Source: a virus. Taken from it: 38,684 nt of DNA. Of the stretch, positions 23,023-32,794 are shown piece after piece (position 1 is the stretch's first letter; each line of letters begins with the position of its first letter). The position numbers and the translations under genes were made by a program. The stretch is from the IMG/VR virus record IMGVR_UViG_3300013132_000104, positions 1 through 38,684 of that record, one strand, 5' to 3'. The notes below the pieces were generated by a model, which was not told the DNA's origin, searched no databases, and worked only from the letters and a program-made list of their open reading frames with translations.

Positions 23023-25641
23023 TTAAGTGTCCCATTTAACAACAATATTTATTGGAATTTCTCCAGTATTTTTAATTGGCTGGGCTAATTTAGCTATAGC
23101 AACCAAATCAGATCCGGCATATAGTCCTACAGTTGTTATATAAGGAGCTAAATATGATCCTGTTATATCAATAGAACTACTGTAGTTATATTTTGAAAAC
23201 TCCGATTTAGAGTATGTTTCGACATTTTTACCAGTTTTATTATTTAAAAATGAAATAATATTATCAAAATTCTGTCTACGTGATCTTGGATTCAAATAAT
23301 TTTTATAGTTATTAACATTCAACGTGTTAGCAAAATATTTCCAAATCATAGTACCATCTTGTATATTTGATATACCGTCATCATTTACGTCGAAGTTTAT
23401 GTAACTACATATATTTTTCAATTCGTTGGTTAATCTATTCGATTCAAAATTTTGATAAGATGACGTATAAAAAGAAAGTATTGAATTTTCCACATCTCCA
23501 CTGACAAAATTATTCCACCATTTTTCAGAATTATTCGTCGTTATTCTATAGTTTATATATCTCAAGATAAGGTCGAGATTATCAAAATCAAATACATTCG
23601 TGTCTAACACGTCATAATCAAAATTAGAAGATGTTATGGCGGATGGATTTGTAGACGTGTTGAATTCACCAGGTTCAATTGTACAAATATACTGTTTTTC
23701 AAATAACGTTAATTGACTCTGATAGTCAATATACGTATAAGATGAGTTTAGATCGGTTGGATCCAACGTTATATTATTTAATATGCTGCCAGTATTATTT
23801 ATGATAAATTTATTATTATTATAAAAAACGTTGCCAACCACATAATTTTCCTGTAAATCGGCTAAGTCATATACGTAAGATTTTCCAAAAATTAGATTTG
23901 ATGCTTCTTCATAGTCACCTTGTTCATCAACAAAAATTATAGGTGGTAATGCTCCTGATAAAGCGCCTGTTAAAGAACAATCGCAAGACGACGTTTCTTC
24001 CATCATAAAGTTGACAAATTTAGATGTCACCGAACAATTGTCACTTTGATATGATGATGTTAAAACGTAAGACGGTTCAGAAAAGCTTCCTGTTTCAGTT
24101 AAAAATAGGCCTGAAAGTTGGAAATCGTCGTTTAAAGGTATTGGTGCTCCTATTACCAAATCTTTATCTGATAGAGATACTGAATATCCATATGCAGTAA
24201 ATGGTTTTCCTAGTTCTTTACGTTTTCCTATAGGTTTACTTGTTAACGATAATATGTCGGATCCTGTTATTTTATATAACATCGCCTGACCACAATACGT
24301 TGATTCACCGTCGTCGTTGGTATTTAATATTTTATCGTAATAATTGATCGATTCTGATATAAAAAACGAACTAAATGGAAAATACGGTTTTGGCGACCCA
24401 ACTAATAATTTATCGTCGTGCAAAGAAACTGAATATCCGAAAAGATTGTCGAAAAATGTATTGGAGTCGCCATATATTTTTGTCAACAAATTATAATTGT
24501 TTGTTTTATCAACTGAACATTCATTGTTTCCGTACAAATATACAGATCCTCTTTGTCTCAATATATCCGACCCTGAATATTCGTAATATACTAAATCATT
24601 TGGCGCGCCTATTGCTAAAAACTTATCGTTGATTGATACTGAATATCCAAATCTAGTATTTATTTGACTACCACTTGGAATTAATTGAACTGAAGAATTC
24701 AACAGCGTATAGTAAACTGAACTTGTATTTTGAGTCAATACTTTAGATAATTTCCAATCTGTTGATCCTGAATTATAATACAAATACACATTTGATTGAG
24801 AAATTTGATTACTGCCAACAACTAAGCTTTGTTCAGTATTTTTATCAATTGACACCGAGAATCCAAATTGAGTTTGATTTGGATAATTAGAAACGCTAGC
24901 AGTTAAAAATGCATCCAAAGCATATATACAATCTGAATCACTGTATTTGTACACATATACGGCTCCACGATTGTTATTGTATTTAGGCGCTCCAACTACT
25001 ATGTAATTGTCACTTATACTTACGGATGAACCAAATCCATCCGATATTGATCCTGTTATAATACAAAGCGGAGATAAGCTGGGAATATAAGTATCTATAT
25101 TTGTATTATTATATGAAGTTGAATCTACAACTCCAGATGAAGTATTATATGTATAATTTGGATTTATTAAATATATGTCTACACACGCATATGAAAAATT
25201 TTGAGTAACGTAACTACTAGATACTCCATTATCGCCAACTGCCAAAAAGTATTTTGAAATATCAATGCTATTACCATATGTTGATTGATAGGTTTGTATG
25301 TTGCCGTCCTCAACTATTAAATAACTACATGAGTATTCAGTAGAACTATAAGATGGAGTCTCTCTTGTTAAAGATGCTGTCAAAGATGCACTACTACTTT
25401 GTTCCGTATAATATGTTGGTATTATAAATCTAGTTGAATTTGCATCTTTTTTAAGAATTCTTACCAATCTATAATTTGAATTGTACGTATCACGTTTTAA
25501 TAAAAAAACTTGTCCTGTTCTAGAAATGCCTTCACATACATCATAATTTTTTCTAGGCGGATTTCCTACAGCTACAAAATTTCCATTTGTTGCTACAACC
25601 TTACCATAATTTTGATTGTATATGTTATCTAAATTTGACAT
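23023..25641 (-). CDS. Putative tail adhesin with seven FG-GAP beta-propeller repeats and a dockerin-like calcium loop
   Basis: The 872-residue protein has seven repeats of the FG-GAP type between about residues 8 and 510, for example FGSSVSISDNYIVVGAP, FGYSVSINDKFLAIGAP and YGYSVSLSDKDLVIGAP, each followed by a strand such as GAVYVYKY. Seven fits a complete integrin-like propeller. Residues 751-762 read DVNDDGISNIQD, the calcium loop of dockerin/EF-hand repeats, with a degenerate relative near 680-695. The C-terminal 40 residues (YITTVGLYAGSDLVAIAKL) match the end of the 26536-27651 protein, suggesting a common virion attachment module. Inferred role: host-surface binding or a tail decoration. 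Neighbours are all structural. No catalytic motif is seen. Confidence 0.8.
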   Translation of the reverse strand: MSNLDNIYNQNYGKVVATNGNFVAVGNPPRKNYDVCEGISRTGQVFLLKRDTYNSNYRLVRILKKDANSTRFIIPTYYTEQSSSASLTASLTRETPSYSSTEYSCSYLIVEDGNIQTYQSTYGNSIDISKYFLAVGDNGVSSSYVTQNFSYACVDIYLINPNYTYNTSSGVVDSTSYNNTNIDTYIPSLSPLCIITGSISDGFGSSVSISDNYIVVGAPKYNNNRGAVYVYKYSDSDCIYALDAFLTASVSNYPNQTQFGFSVSIDKNTEQSLVVGSNQISQSNVYLYYNSGSTDWKLSKVLTQNTSSVYYTLLNSSVQLIPSGSQINTRFGYSVSINDKFLAIGAPNDLVYYEYSGSDILRQRGSVYLYGNNECSVDKTNNYNLLTKIYGDSNTFFDNLFGYSVSLHDDKLLVGSPKPYFPFSSFFISESINYYDKILNTNDDGESTYCGQAMLYKITGSDILSLTSKPIGKRKELGKPFTAYGYSVSLSDKDLVIGAPIPLNDDFQLSGLFLTETGSFSEPSYVLTSSYQSDNCSVTSKFVNFMMEETSSCDCSLTGALSGALPPIIFVDEQGDYEEASNLIFGKSYVYDLADLQENYVVGNVFYNNNKFIINNTGSILNNITLDPTDLNSSYTYIDYQSQLTLFEKQYICTIEPGEFNTSTNPSAITSSNFDYDVLDTNVFDFDNLDLILRYINYRITTNNSEKWWNNFVSGDVENSILSFYTSSYQNFESNRLTNELKNICSYINFDVNDDGISNIQDGTMIWKYFANTLNVNNYKNYLNPRSRRQNFDNIISFLNNKTGKNVETYSKSEFSKYNYSSSIDITGSYLAPYITTVGLYAGSDLVAIAKLAQPIKNTGEIPINIVVKWDT

Positions 25642-25648
25642 TTATGTA

Positions 25649-25658
25649 TATAAATATT
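25649..25658 (-). promoter_or_regulatory. AATATTTATA element before the beta-propeller gene
   Basis: On the coding strand AATATTTATA ends seven bases before the ATG at 25641. It is a one-base variant of the element repeated elsewhere in the window. No Shine-Dalgarno sequence is present, so it may serve transcription, translation, or both. Confidence 0.3.
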
Positions 25659-25690
25659 CGTTTTATTAAAATACTGTTATTTTAATATAT

Positions 25691-26437
25691 TCAACACTTT
25701 TTAAACTCACCGTCACACAAATATTTTCCAAGTCCATATTCACAATAATTAACCACGTTATCTTTATTGACCGTATATAATTCGAAATTATTTACAAAAT
25801 ATGATCCTGATAAATACAAATTATAATTGCCATCATCTTTTATATCAGCGATTATATCGCCTGTTTGATTTTGTATATTTATGCTCAGAGGTCTTATTTT
25901 GTCACCGCTCTGAGTTACATTAAATGAATAAACTGTGAATTTATCTTGTAAATTTAATTTGACATTTTCAGTGGAATATCCATCTATTCCAAATATGTTA
26001 TAAGAATTATTATAACTGTTGTAGTACATATTTTTGACGGTGTTATAAACTTGACCTTGATATGTACCATCGTTGTTTATAGGATTAACGTCTGAATTAT
26101 AATATATGCTTCCAGATGGATAAAATGGAATATCTGATGTATACTTTTTACCACTTTGAATTGATGGATTGTTTTCATTAGAAATTGGCGAACATGCTAA
26201 AAATCCACTTTCATTTATAATCGTAGAATTACATCCATATACAATCGTATTAAATGATCCACTGACATTATTGGAATTGAAATTATAGTTACACTCTTCT
26301 ATCGGTATAATGAGTGGAAATGAATATTCATCGTCGTTTGCTAATATCAAGTCGTAAAAAAGAGTATTAGCTACCTTTGATTTTGCAACTGAAAAGTTAG
26401 TAACTTGTACATCTTGATTTTTAAGAAATTTTACCAT
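25691..26437 (-). CDS. Probable virion structural protein, unknown
   Basis: I do not recognise this 248-residue protein. It is rich in Asn, Ser and Tyr with alternating strand-like segments (NYNLYLSGSYFVNNFELYTV) and several Cys near the ends, including a CDGEFKKC terminus. There is no signal peptide or membrane helix. It sits between two proteins that share a C-terminal module, within the tail gene block, so a tail or fibre-associated role is likely. It has its own TATATTTATA element before the start, with a weak hairpin after the preceding gene. Confidence 0.7.
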   Translation of the reverse strand: MVKFLKNQDVQVTNFSVAKSKVANTLFYDLILANDDEYSFPLIIPIEECNYNFNSNNVSGSFNTIVYGCNSTIINESGFLACSPISNENNPSIQSGKKYTSDIPFYPSGSIYYNSDVNPINNDGTYQGQVYNTVKNMYYNSYNNSYNIFGIDGYSTENVKLNLQDKFTVYSFNVTQSGDKIRPLSINIQNQTGDIIADIKDDGNYNLYLSGSYFVNNFELYTVNKDNVVNYCEYGLGKYLCDGEFKKC

Positions 26438-26442
26438 CTTTA

Positions 26443-26452
26443 TATAAATATA
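26443..26452 (-). promoter_or_regulatory. TATATTTATA element before the gene at 26437
   Basis: On the coding strand TATATTTATA, then TAAAG, leads straight into the ATG. The 98-base gap here is one of the larger ones in the window and also contains AGTGTATAAT (coding strand, about 26473-26482), which resembles an extended -10 box without a clear -35. Confidence 0.35.
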
Positions 26453-26503
26453 ATTATATCAAACAATTTAAGATTTTTGATATATTATACACTCAGATGT
26501 GAA

Positions 26504-26532
26504 ATACTAAAGATCAGATTTTATTTTAGTAT
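26504..26532 (-). terminator. Weak hairpin after the 371-residue structural gene
   Basis: An 8-bp stem (ATACTAAA / TTTAGTAT) with a 13-base loop begins four bases past the stop at 26536. It is AT-only apart from one pair and lacks a long T run, so termination would be inefficient at best. Confidence 0.25.
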
Positions 26533-26535
26533 ATA

Positions 26536-27651
26536 TTAAAAATCTATGCGGACGCGAATCAATAATTCGTTATCAAATGATTTTTGAGTTGGTCTACTTA
26601 GTTTTCCAATAGCCAACAATTCGTTATTGGCGTCATACAAACCAACCGTAGTTATATATGTTTTAGGATTATTTATTAAATCTTGATATATAATTGTGCC
26701 TTTTGTTTTACCATCTGTGCCATCTGAAACAAATGTAGGATTGTTGCTGTAATTATATTCTTTATTTTTAACACGTATAAAGTAATTTGTCGAAGGTACG
26801 AACTCAGATTTTCTAATTGCCATGTTTTTATTTGACAACTTGATACTTAAATAGAATTTACGAATCCAATCTCGCCAATAACCTTTAAACGCTGTAGAAA
26901 ACTGATTGGATGTTCTGGTACTGGTTATTTGTACAGATCCACCCCCTATACTTGTAATACCAACTTTACTATCCAATTTTATAGCATTTAGTATTACAAC
27001 GCCGTTTGATGGATAAAATAAACCAATTCCTTCGTAATATGCACTAACTGTTCCACCTTTTGTATATGGAGTAGCTACACCGTTTATAACTGATCCAGAT
27101 ATCAAATTGTAAACATTTTGTTGAGTATTTAGAACCTGTGAATCGTCTATATAAGAATATTGACCATTTGCGCCACTAAAATTCAATTGTATTTGACCAG
27201 GATCTATTTGATCTTGGAATTTGTCTGCTACATAGTTCATCGCAAATATAGCAGAACTGTCAGTGGGAGTATCCACGCTGCCAGACGCAAAACTGAAAAA
27301 TGTATCGCCGGGTTGCAATAAAGTATTTTTATACTGTGTATAAACCACTTTAGTTTCATTTGTTAATACTTGGGTGGTATTTCCAGTCCAATCAAATTTA
27401 CTACTGCCGGAATTATAAAAATCTCCATATGCTACTGAAAAATATTGAGTGTCACTACTATACACGTCCAAATAATATTGACCATTTTTAACATCATATG
27501 GCGATGATCCGGTTAAAGTATTTGCTTGCGTTGATGATGTGACAAACGAAGATTGTACTATTGTTAAACTACCCGTGCCAAACATACCAGAAGATACTTG
27601 ATTTATTCTTCCGGCTACAATATCATCTTGTGAAAAATTTGTAAAAATCAT
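26536..27651 (-). CDS. Probable tail structural protein with YITTVGLY C-terminal module
   Basis: The 371-residue protein is rich in Ser, Thr, Gly and Asn. Its last 40 residues (YITTVGLYDANNELLAIGKL, then SRPTQKS ... LIRVRIDF) closely match the end of the 872-residue propeller protein. This ending is known to me from uncharacterised structural proteins of large T4-like environmental phages. It lies four bases after the previous gene and belongs to the baseplate/tail transcription unit. Its exact place in the particle is unknown; a neck, tail tip or fibre-attachment part is possible. Confidence 0.75.
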   Translation of the reverse strand: MIFTNFSQDDIVAGRINQVSSGMFGTGSLTIVQSSFVTSSTQANTLTGSSPYDVKNGQYYLDVYSSDTQYFSVAYGDFYNSGSSKFDWTGNTTQVLTNETKVVYTQYKNTLLQPGDTFFSFASGSVDTPTDSSAIFAMNYVADKFQDQIDPGQIQLNFSGANGQYSYIDDSQVLNTQQNVYNLISGSVINGVATPYTKGGTVSAYYEGIGLFYPSNGVVILNAIKLDSKVGITSIGGGSVQITSTRTSNQFSTAFKGYWRDWIRKFYLSIKLSNKNMAIRKSEFVPSTNYFIRVKNKEYNYSNNPTFVSDGTDGKTKGTIIYQDLINNPKTYITTVGLYDANNELLAIGKLSRPTQKSFDNELLIRVRIDF

Positions 27652-27654
27652 AAA

Positions 27655-28296
27655 TTATACTGTGGTTGGTACACTAACGGTTACGTTAATAGAAGAATTT
27701 CCACCGCTTTCATTTCCTACTATAGTAATATTAGCAGTAGTGGTTTTAGAAAGCGATGAATTTGGAATAAATCTGAATTTATTACCAACTACAACCTGAG
27801 ATGATTGTGATGCTAAATCTCCACTAAATGAAGGAATCGTAGCGGTACTGGAATTTATACTGTTTGTCTCAGTAACAACCAAGGTACCTACATTTTTATT
27901 TGATAATATAGTGGTATATCCAAGTGTAGCATTGTAGGTTGGACTCGTACTTGGCACAATGTCTATTACTGCTGTATATGTTTTTGGAACATTTATAAAT
28001 GGCGGTGCTATTGTAATAGTTGGTACTGCTGTTACGCCATCGTTTAACGTAACAAGTTTATACTTCATGACCTGCGATTCATCTGTTATAGGTTCTATTA
28101 TCGGAGTATTACGAATTGCTATATCGTAATAAGCACTACCAAGTGGATGATCAGGATTAAACTGCGTGTAATCTATTTCATCATCAGCTAAAGCAAAAGC
28201 AGTGATATTTAATCCACCTGTTTTTGCTAAAATCTCTCGACCTTTCTTGGTAAGAATAGCGTTTACAGTGAGAACATTATTGTCTAAATATGCCAT
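27655..28296 (-). CDS. Probable tail or baseplate structural protein
   Basis: I prefer the start MAYLDNNVLTVNAILTKKGR (28296) over the ATG at 28314, since this opening is typical of a phage family that begins M-A-[FY]-L-D-N and continues with T-x-x-G-R and an F-A-L-[AG]-D-D-E-I-x-Y segment, seen here as FALADDEIDY near residue 34. That family occurs in tail gene blocks of large myoviruses with no assigned function. The second half is strand-rich with Thr/Ser and may be an Ig-like domain (ITIVGNESGGNSSINVTVSV). It is followed after three bases by the next structural gene. Confidence 0.75.
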   Translation of the reverse strand: MAYLDNNVLTVNAILTKKGREILAKTGGLNITAFALADDEIDYTQFNPDHPLGSAYYDIAIRNTPIIEPITDESQVMKYKLVTLNDGVTAVPTITIAPPFINVPKTYTAVIDIVPSTSPTYNATLGYTTILSNKNVGTLVVTETNSINSSTATIPSFSGDLASQSSQVVVGNKFRFIPNSSLSKTTTANITIVGNESGGNSSINVTVSVPTTV

Positions 28297-28341
28297 ATAC
28301 AAATAATTATACAAAATTTTGGTTTTTAACTAAAAAATATA

Positions 28342-31300
28342 TTATAAATTCATAATATAATTATTTAAACTTGCGCTTGTACACGTTGAACAAGTCAATG
28401 GTAGTTTTACAAAAATGCTATTTGGACTACCAACGGATCCAGTTAAAGAACCATAAATTGGAAAATTATCATTTTCAATGTCAACAGATAAAAATCCGGG
28501 TATACTGATTATTGGAGATGATCCATTCGGTAATCCATTTCTGTTCACAGTTGTGTATACTGTATTTTTGCCTTTTGTATATGTATAGTACTTAATAGTA
28601 CCGGGTTTAGTAATTTTTACACCATTTGATATAGTGTATCTAGATTCTGATACCGCCAATCGATTCACTCTAGTTCCAACTTTGACAAATTTACTTGAGT
28701 GTCTATAAGAATAACCACTATTCATTACCCCCTTATAAATATTTGTTAAATAACTACTTCCGGTTACTTGATTTGTTATATATCCAGATCCAGACCCAAT
28801 TGATTGTACAGTATTGTAAATCAAATTGAATTGTTTTATACTTCCATCTGAATTTTTTTCCAGATATGAATCTGTTTCACTAACATTTACAGTATTTCGA
28901 ACTGTGTATCCATCGTTAGTAACCTGTACATATTTTCCATATTTGGCATATATGTAATCTCTATCATCTATTTGTGGATTTATTTCGACGTTTGAAAAAT
29001 TATATGTATTTGGATTTAAATTTAAATCATTAATATATTTTAGATTCAAAGTTGTATTGCTGGATGTGTGATTCGTATCCGTTAAACTTGATGTAAATCT
29101 TGTATTAATTGTATACGACATTATATTTTGTGAATTCTCTGTATAGGTTGTGTCAAATGTAATATCTTTATAATTAAATTTAACACGTTCAAATATAGAA
29201 GGTTCTAAAAGTAAACCCGTCTTTAATGTAGATTTTGCAGGTGAAATTTTCTTTACAAAATCGAAAATGGAAAAATCTATGTAAAATTTATAAGTACTAA
29301 AAAACTCCTGAGGATAAACATACTTTAAATTTGTTTTTGCAAATTCATTTCTTAAATTTATTAATTCAGGGTAGTTTCTAGATGTAATATACTTGGGATC
29401 TCCAATTATATTAACGATGCCTTCTTTTCCTAAAAAGTCTTCAATCTTGTCATTTAAATAATCATATGGACTTATATAATATCCTATTAAATTAGAATCA
29501 CTTCCAATTACATCCGACGTTGTAGTTGAATAATTATATGGTACTAAATTTGACTGTACAACTTGTGTTATCTTATTGATATTAGCATTGGATTTAAAAT
29601 TTGGTCCATATCTATTTGAATTTATAGCTTGTTTAATATTAAATTTTTCAAATTGATAAGGAAATATATCGGATGATACCACATCACAGTATGGATAACC
29701 CCTTGTAACAGTATTTCTGTCGAAATTATAAGCTTTAAATTTATTATTATATTTATTGTTTTGATTATCAATCACTGAATATTGTGATCCATATAAATTA
29801 ACAGGTGTATCGAAACTCCATAAAAAATATACGTTTTCATATGTTAATTCTTTATTTGGAATAGAAATGGAATTTAAATTATAAGAATGTTCATCGAAGT
29901 CTTCATCGGATAAAGAATACTTCATAATCTTAATTTTATCTAAATTGCCATAGAATTGATTCGACGATGAAAAATTGCCGAAATAATAACTTCCAGATGA
30001 AAAATATTTATTTTGATCGTAGGATACTATCTTCGATTTTTTGCTTTTAAAATTTAATTGGCTTCCATAGTACTGATTCACTGACAATGTATATTCGTAT
30101 GGAATGTATTTTTCTGAAGCAGATGACGTAATTGAATGTGTTAAAGCATTTGATTGGGTGATTAACGAGTCTTGATCAAATCTAATGTTTTGTATAGGTT
30201 CACGTCTAACCATGAATGTATAAAAATCTCCATTTAAAAGAGGTAATTCATCGGAACTTAAACTTGATGTATAACCAGATTCAAACGGATTAATTTCACA
30301 TATTAATTTTCCAGATTTTTCTTGTTTAGTTTTGTAAATATAAACTTGCCAATCTATCTTATTATTTCTTAACTTTTTTATTAATGGAATTTTATCCGTA
30401 AAATCATATTTTTTATATTGATCCGATCTAAATGTTGACTCAACGGTTGATACGCCGGTGAATTTTTCGATTACCGATTTTGTTATTTGAGTTGAAGCAG
30501 ATATACTTGTAGATCCAGATGTCCATTGTGAAGTCAAAAATAAATTGAATTCACTACTTGTAAAATCACATTTAACAAATTGATTTGAATCAAAATTCGT
30601 AGCGTATATAGTATCATCAAAGTCGTAATAAACATTTTTATTAATTAAAATGTCAGGACTTGTATATTCAACTACATTTATTAATTCCGATGGAATGCCA
30701 AATATAGTTCTTATCAAATTGAATGAGTTAGCAGTACCTTTAGTTTTGTATATATAATTTAGATTGTTTGCTAGTCTGTTAAATATAGATTTTGCATAAT
30801 CAAAATATGATGAAGAAAGACTGCCTGTTAATTCGGTGTTATTAAACAATAATTGTGAAATGCTACTTCGGTTAAAGTTAACATTCGTAACGTTCCAACC
30901 AAACGAATTTAATAATTCTTCGATATAATTTTTAGGAAACGAATTATTATCGTTATATGAAATATAATTTGTCTTTGGAAACTTTTTGATAAATACCAAT
31001 ATATTGTCGAACATATGTCCAACCATAGCCGTAAATTTTACGTAATCTGAATTATCGTTATCGGTTTTTATGTATTGTGGTAATTGATAATTCAAACTGT
31101 TGTAGTTGTTTTCATCATATTCAATTCCATCTTGAATTTTCGTATCTATACTAGATGTGTTATAAAACAAATACGACTCATATTCATCAAATGTATTTAA
31201 TAACAATATCTGTTGTTCGATTAATTTATTATATTCAATTGAATATGAAGATGATATAGACGAGTTTACAGTTGATATTTTAGAATTTATTCCAGTCTTT

Positions 31301-32793
31301 TTTGATTCTATTGACGTATATTGATTTATTTTGTTTTTAGCGATTTTAGTTCTCAACTCGGCTGAAGAATAATTTATAAAATTATCAAATTGTGAGTAAT
31401 CAATTTGCAAATCATTTATTTTTTTCTTTAAATTTGATTTCGCATCAAATAATGTATTGTTATTGAAATCGTTGAATTTATCGGATGTTGGATTTACAGT
31501 ATCAGTATTTACTGTGAAGTTAACGCCGTTCAAATAAACCTTTCTGGATACAGGCGATGTATATAAATTTACTTTAAAATATATTGGCGATAGTGATATA
31601 TTAGATATCCAACATGTATCCTTTAGATTATAATTTGACGGAAGTGGTTGATCTAGTTTTATTTGTATATTAGACAATCCATCAACTGGATTTATATAAC
31701 TTGTGTGATTTAATATTTTTACTAAAATTCCGCCGTCAAAATTTATAGCATTTTTATATAAAGAAAAATATTTTTCATTGTAAAGATTTAATAAATCCGT
31801 TACCTTTGGTAATAACCACTCCGTAAAAATAATATCAACAAATAGATTTACAGTTTTTGTTAAATTATCAGGTGTAAGAGTTGTTTTTTTGAGAATAGAT
31901 TCTTGACTAACTTTCGCAGTTATTATTCTAAACGCATCTAAAATTTCTTCTTTAGTAAACTCAAGTTGGTTGTATGTATACACAAAGTTTTTAAGCTGTT
32001 CTTCAACGCCTATAAACTTACTGGTTTGATTTATAACAACATCCGCCTCGGTTGATAAATCAATTATTTTGGAAAATCCGGTATACGATGAAATTATAAA
32101 TTCTTGTAATTCAGCAGTTGATTTCAAACCCAATAATTGAGCATACTCCGGATAGTTAAAATTTTGTTGTTTATTTACAAAGTTCTGTGATATTGAATTG
32201 TTAGTTACTATAGGTACGATTTCATCCAGTATTTGTAAAAATGTATATTTTTTGTTTGCAAACGCAGATATTTTTAAAGCATCGGTTCTAGATGATTCAT
32301 TTGAGTTGGTATTGAATGCGAATGATAACCTCAACTCAGTTCTACTCGGTGAAATTTCTTTTATGAACAATCTATTTTTAGAATTACCCGCAACATTTCT
32401 AATAGGATTATATAAAGCGTAATATAAACCTGGGGTCAATTCATTTATCTTTATATCAAATTGACTGTGTAGTAATAACTCATTTGAATTTATAGCATAA
32501 TTTGTAAACGCATTTTTAACGTCATATGTACGTGGTGAATTGTTAACATCACGATAACTTCCTTGAATTACGCTATATGTTACTTTTGGAACTATTCTGT
32601 TGAATGTGATTGGTTCTTGATTGTTGTTATATAAACTAAACTCTATAATATCGTCTTCATTGTCGCCAAAAAAATTTTGAGTATTCAAAATTGATTGTTC
32701 ATATAACGATTGTAAATCATTTGAAAAATAGGATCCACTTGTCAATCCATAATTCAAATTTTCATCATTAATTGTTAAATAATCGTATGGCAT
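28342..32793 (-). CDS. Giant baseplate/tail protein (1483 residues) with a LamG-like segment
   Basis: This is among the largest proteins in the window. Its N-terminal region is mixed alpha/beta. A long helical, coiled-coil-like stretch spans about residues 440-550 (SNLKKKINDLQIDYSQFDNF). Around 800-980 the pattern YYFGNFSSSNQFYGNLDKIK, ending in SLSDEDFDEHSY, is like a concanavalin/laminin-G fold, which often binds carbohydrate. The C-terminal 300 residues are Ser/Thr/Asn-rich strands ending in CSTCTSASLNNYIMNL. It follows gp6-like and accessory baseplate genes, so it may fill the place of a wedge or tail-fibre-connector protein such as T4 gp7 or gp10, but I see no direct similarity. It ends 46 bases before the next gene. 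Confidence 0.8.
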   Translation of the reverse strand: MPYDYLTINDENLNYGLTSGSYFSNDLQSLYEQSILNTQNFFGDNEDDIIEFSLYNNNQEPITFNRIVPKVTYSVIQGSYRDVNNSPRTYDVKNAFTNYAINSNELLLHSQFDIKINELTPGLYYALYNPIRNVAGNSKNRLFIKEISPSRTELRLSFAFNTNSNESSRTDALKISAFANKKYTFLQILDEIVPIVTNNSISQNFVNKQQNFNYPEYAQLLGLKSTAELQEFIISSYTGFSKIIDLSTEADVVINQTSKFIGVEEQLKNFVYTYNQLEFTKEEILDAFRIITAKVSQESILKKTTLTPDNLTKTVNLFVDIIFTEWLLPKVTDLLNLYNEKYFSLYKNAINFDGGILVKILNHTSYINPVDGLSNIQIKLDQPLPSNYNLKDTCWISNISLSPIYFKVNLYTSPVSRKVYLNGVNFTVNTDTVNPTSDKFNDFNNNTLFDAKSNLKKKINDLQIDYSQFDNFINYSSAELRTKIAKNKINQYTSIESKKTGINSKISTVNSSISSSYSIEYNKLIEQQILLLNTFDEYESYLFYNTSSIDTKIQDGIEYDENNYNSLNYQLPQYIKTDNDNSDYVKFTAMVGHMFDNILVFIKKFPKTNYISYNDNNSFPKNYIEELLNSFGWNVTNVNFNRSSISQLLFNNTELTGSLSSSYFDYAKSIFNRLANNLNYIYKTKGTANSFNLIRTIFGIPSELINVVEYTSPDILINKNVYYDFDDTIYATNFDSNQFVKCDFTSSEFNLFLTSQWTSGSTSISASTQITKSVIEKFTGVSTVESTFRSDQYKKYDFTDKIPLIKKLRNNKIDWQVYIYKTKQEKSGKLICEINPFESGYTSSLSSDELPLLNGDFYTFMVRREPIQNIRFDQDSLITQSNALTHSITSSASEKYIPYEYTLSVNQYYGSQLNFKSKKSKIVSYDQNKYFSSGSYYFGNFSSSNQFYGNLDKIKIMKYSLSDEDFDEHSYNLNSISIPNKELTYENVYFLWSFDTPVNLYGSQYSVIDNQNNKYNNKFKAYNFDRNTVTRGYPYCDVVSSDIFPYQFEKFNIKQAINSNRYGPNFKSNANINKITQVVQSNLVPYNYSTTTSDVIGSDSNLIGYYISPYDYLNDKIEDFLGKEGIVNIIGDPKYITSRNYPELINLRNEFAKTNLKYVYPQEFFSTYKFYIDFSIFDFVKKISPAKSTLKTGLLLEPSIFERVKFNYKDITFDTTYTENSQNIMSYTINTRFTSSLTDTNHTSSNTTLNLKYINDLNLNPNTYNFSNVEINPQIDDRDYIYAKYGKYVQVTNDGYTVRNTVNVSETDSYLEKNSDGSIKQFNLIYNTVQSIGSGSGYITNQVTGSSYLTNIYKGVMNSGYSYRHSSKFVKVGTRVNRLAVSESRYTISNGVKITKPGTIKYYTYTKGKNTVYTTVNRNGLPNGSSPIISIPGFLSVDIENDNFPIYGSLTGSVGSPNSIFVKLPLTCSTCTSASLNNYIMNL

Positions 32794-32794
32794 A

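Noticed and set aside
26438-26535. Possible tRNA or small RNA in the 98-base gap
   Set aside because: No cloverleaf or stable GC-containing fold was found; only a weak hairpin and AT-rich promoter-like sequence.
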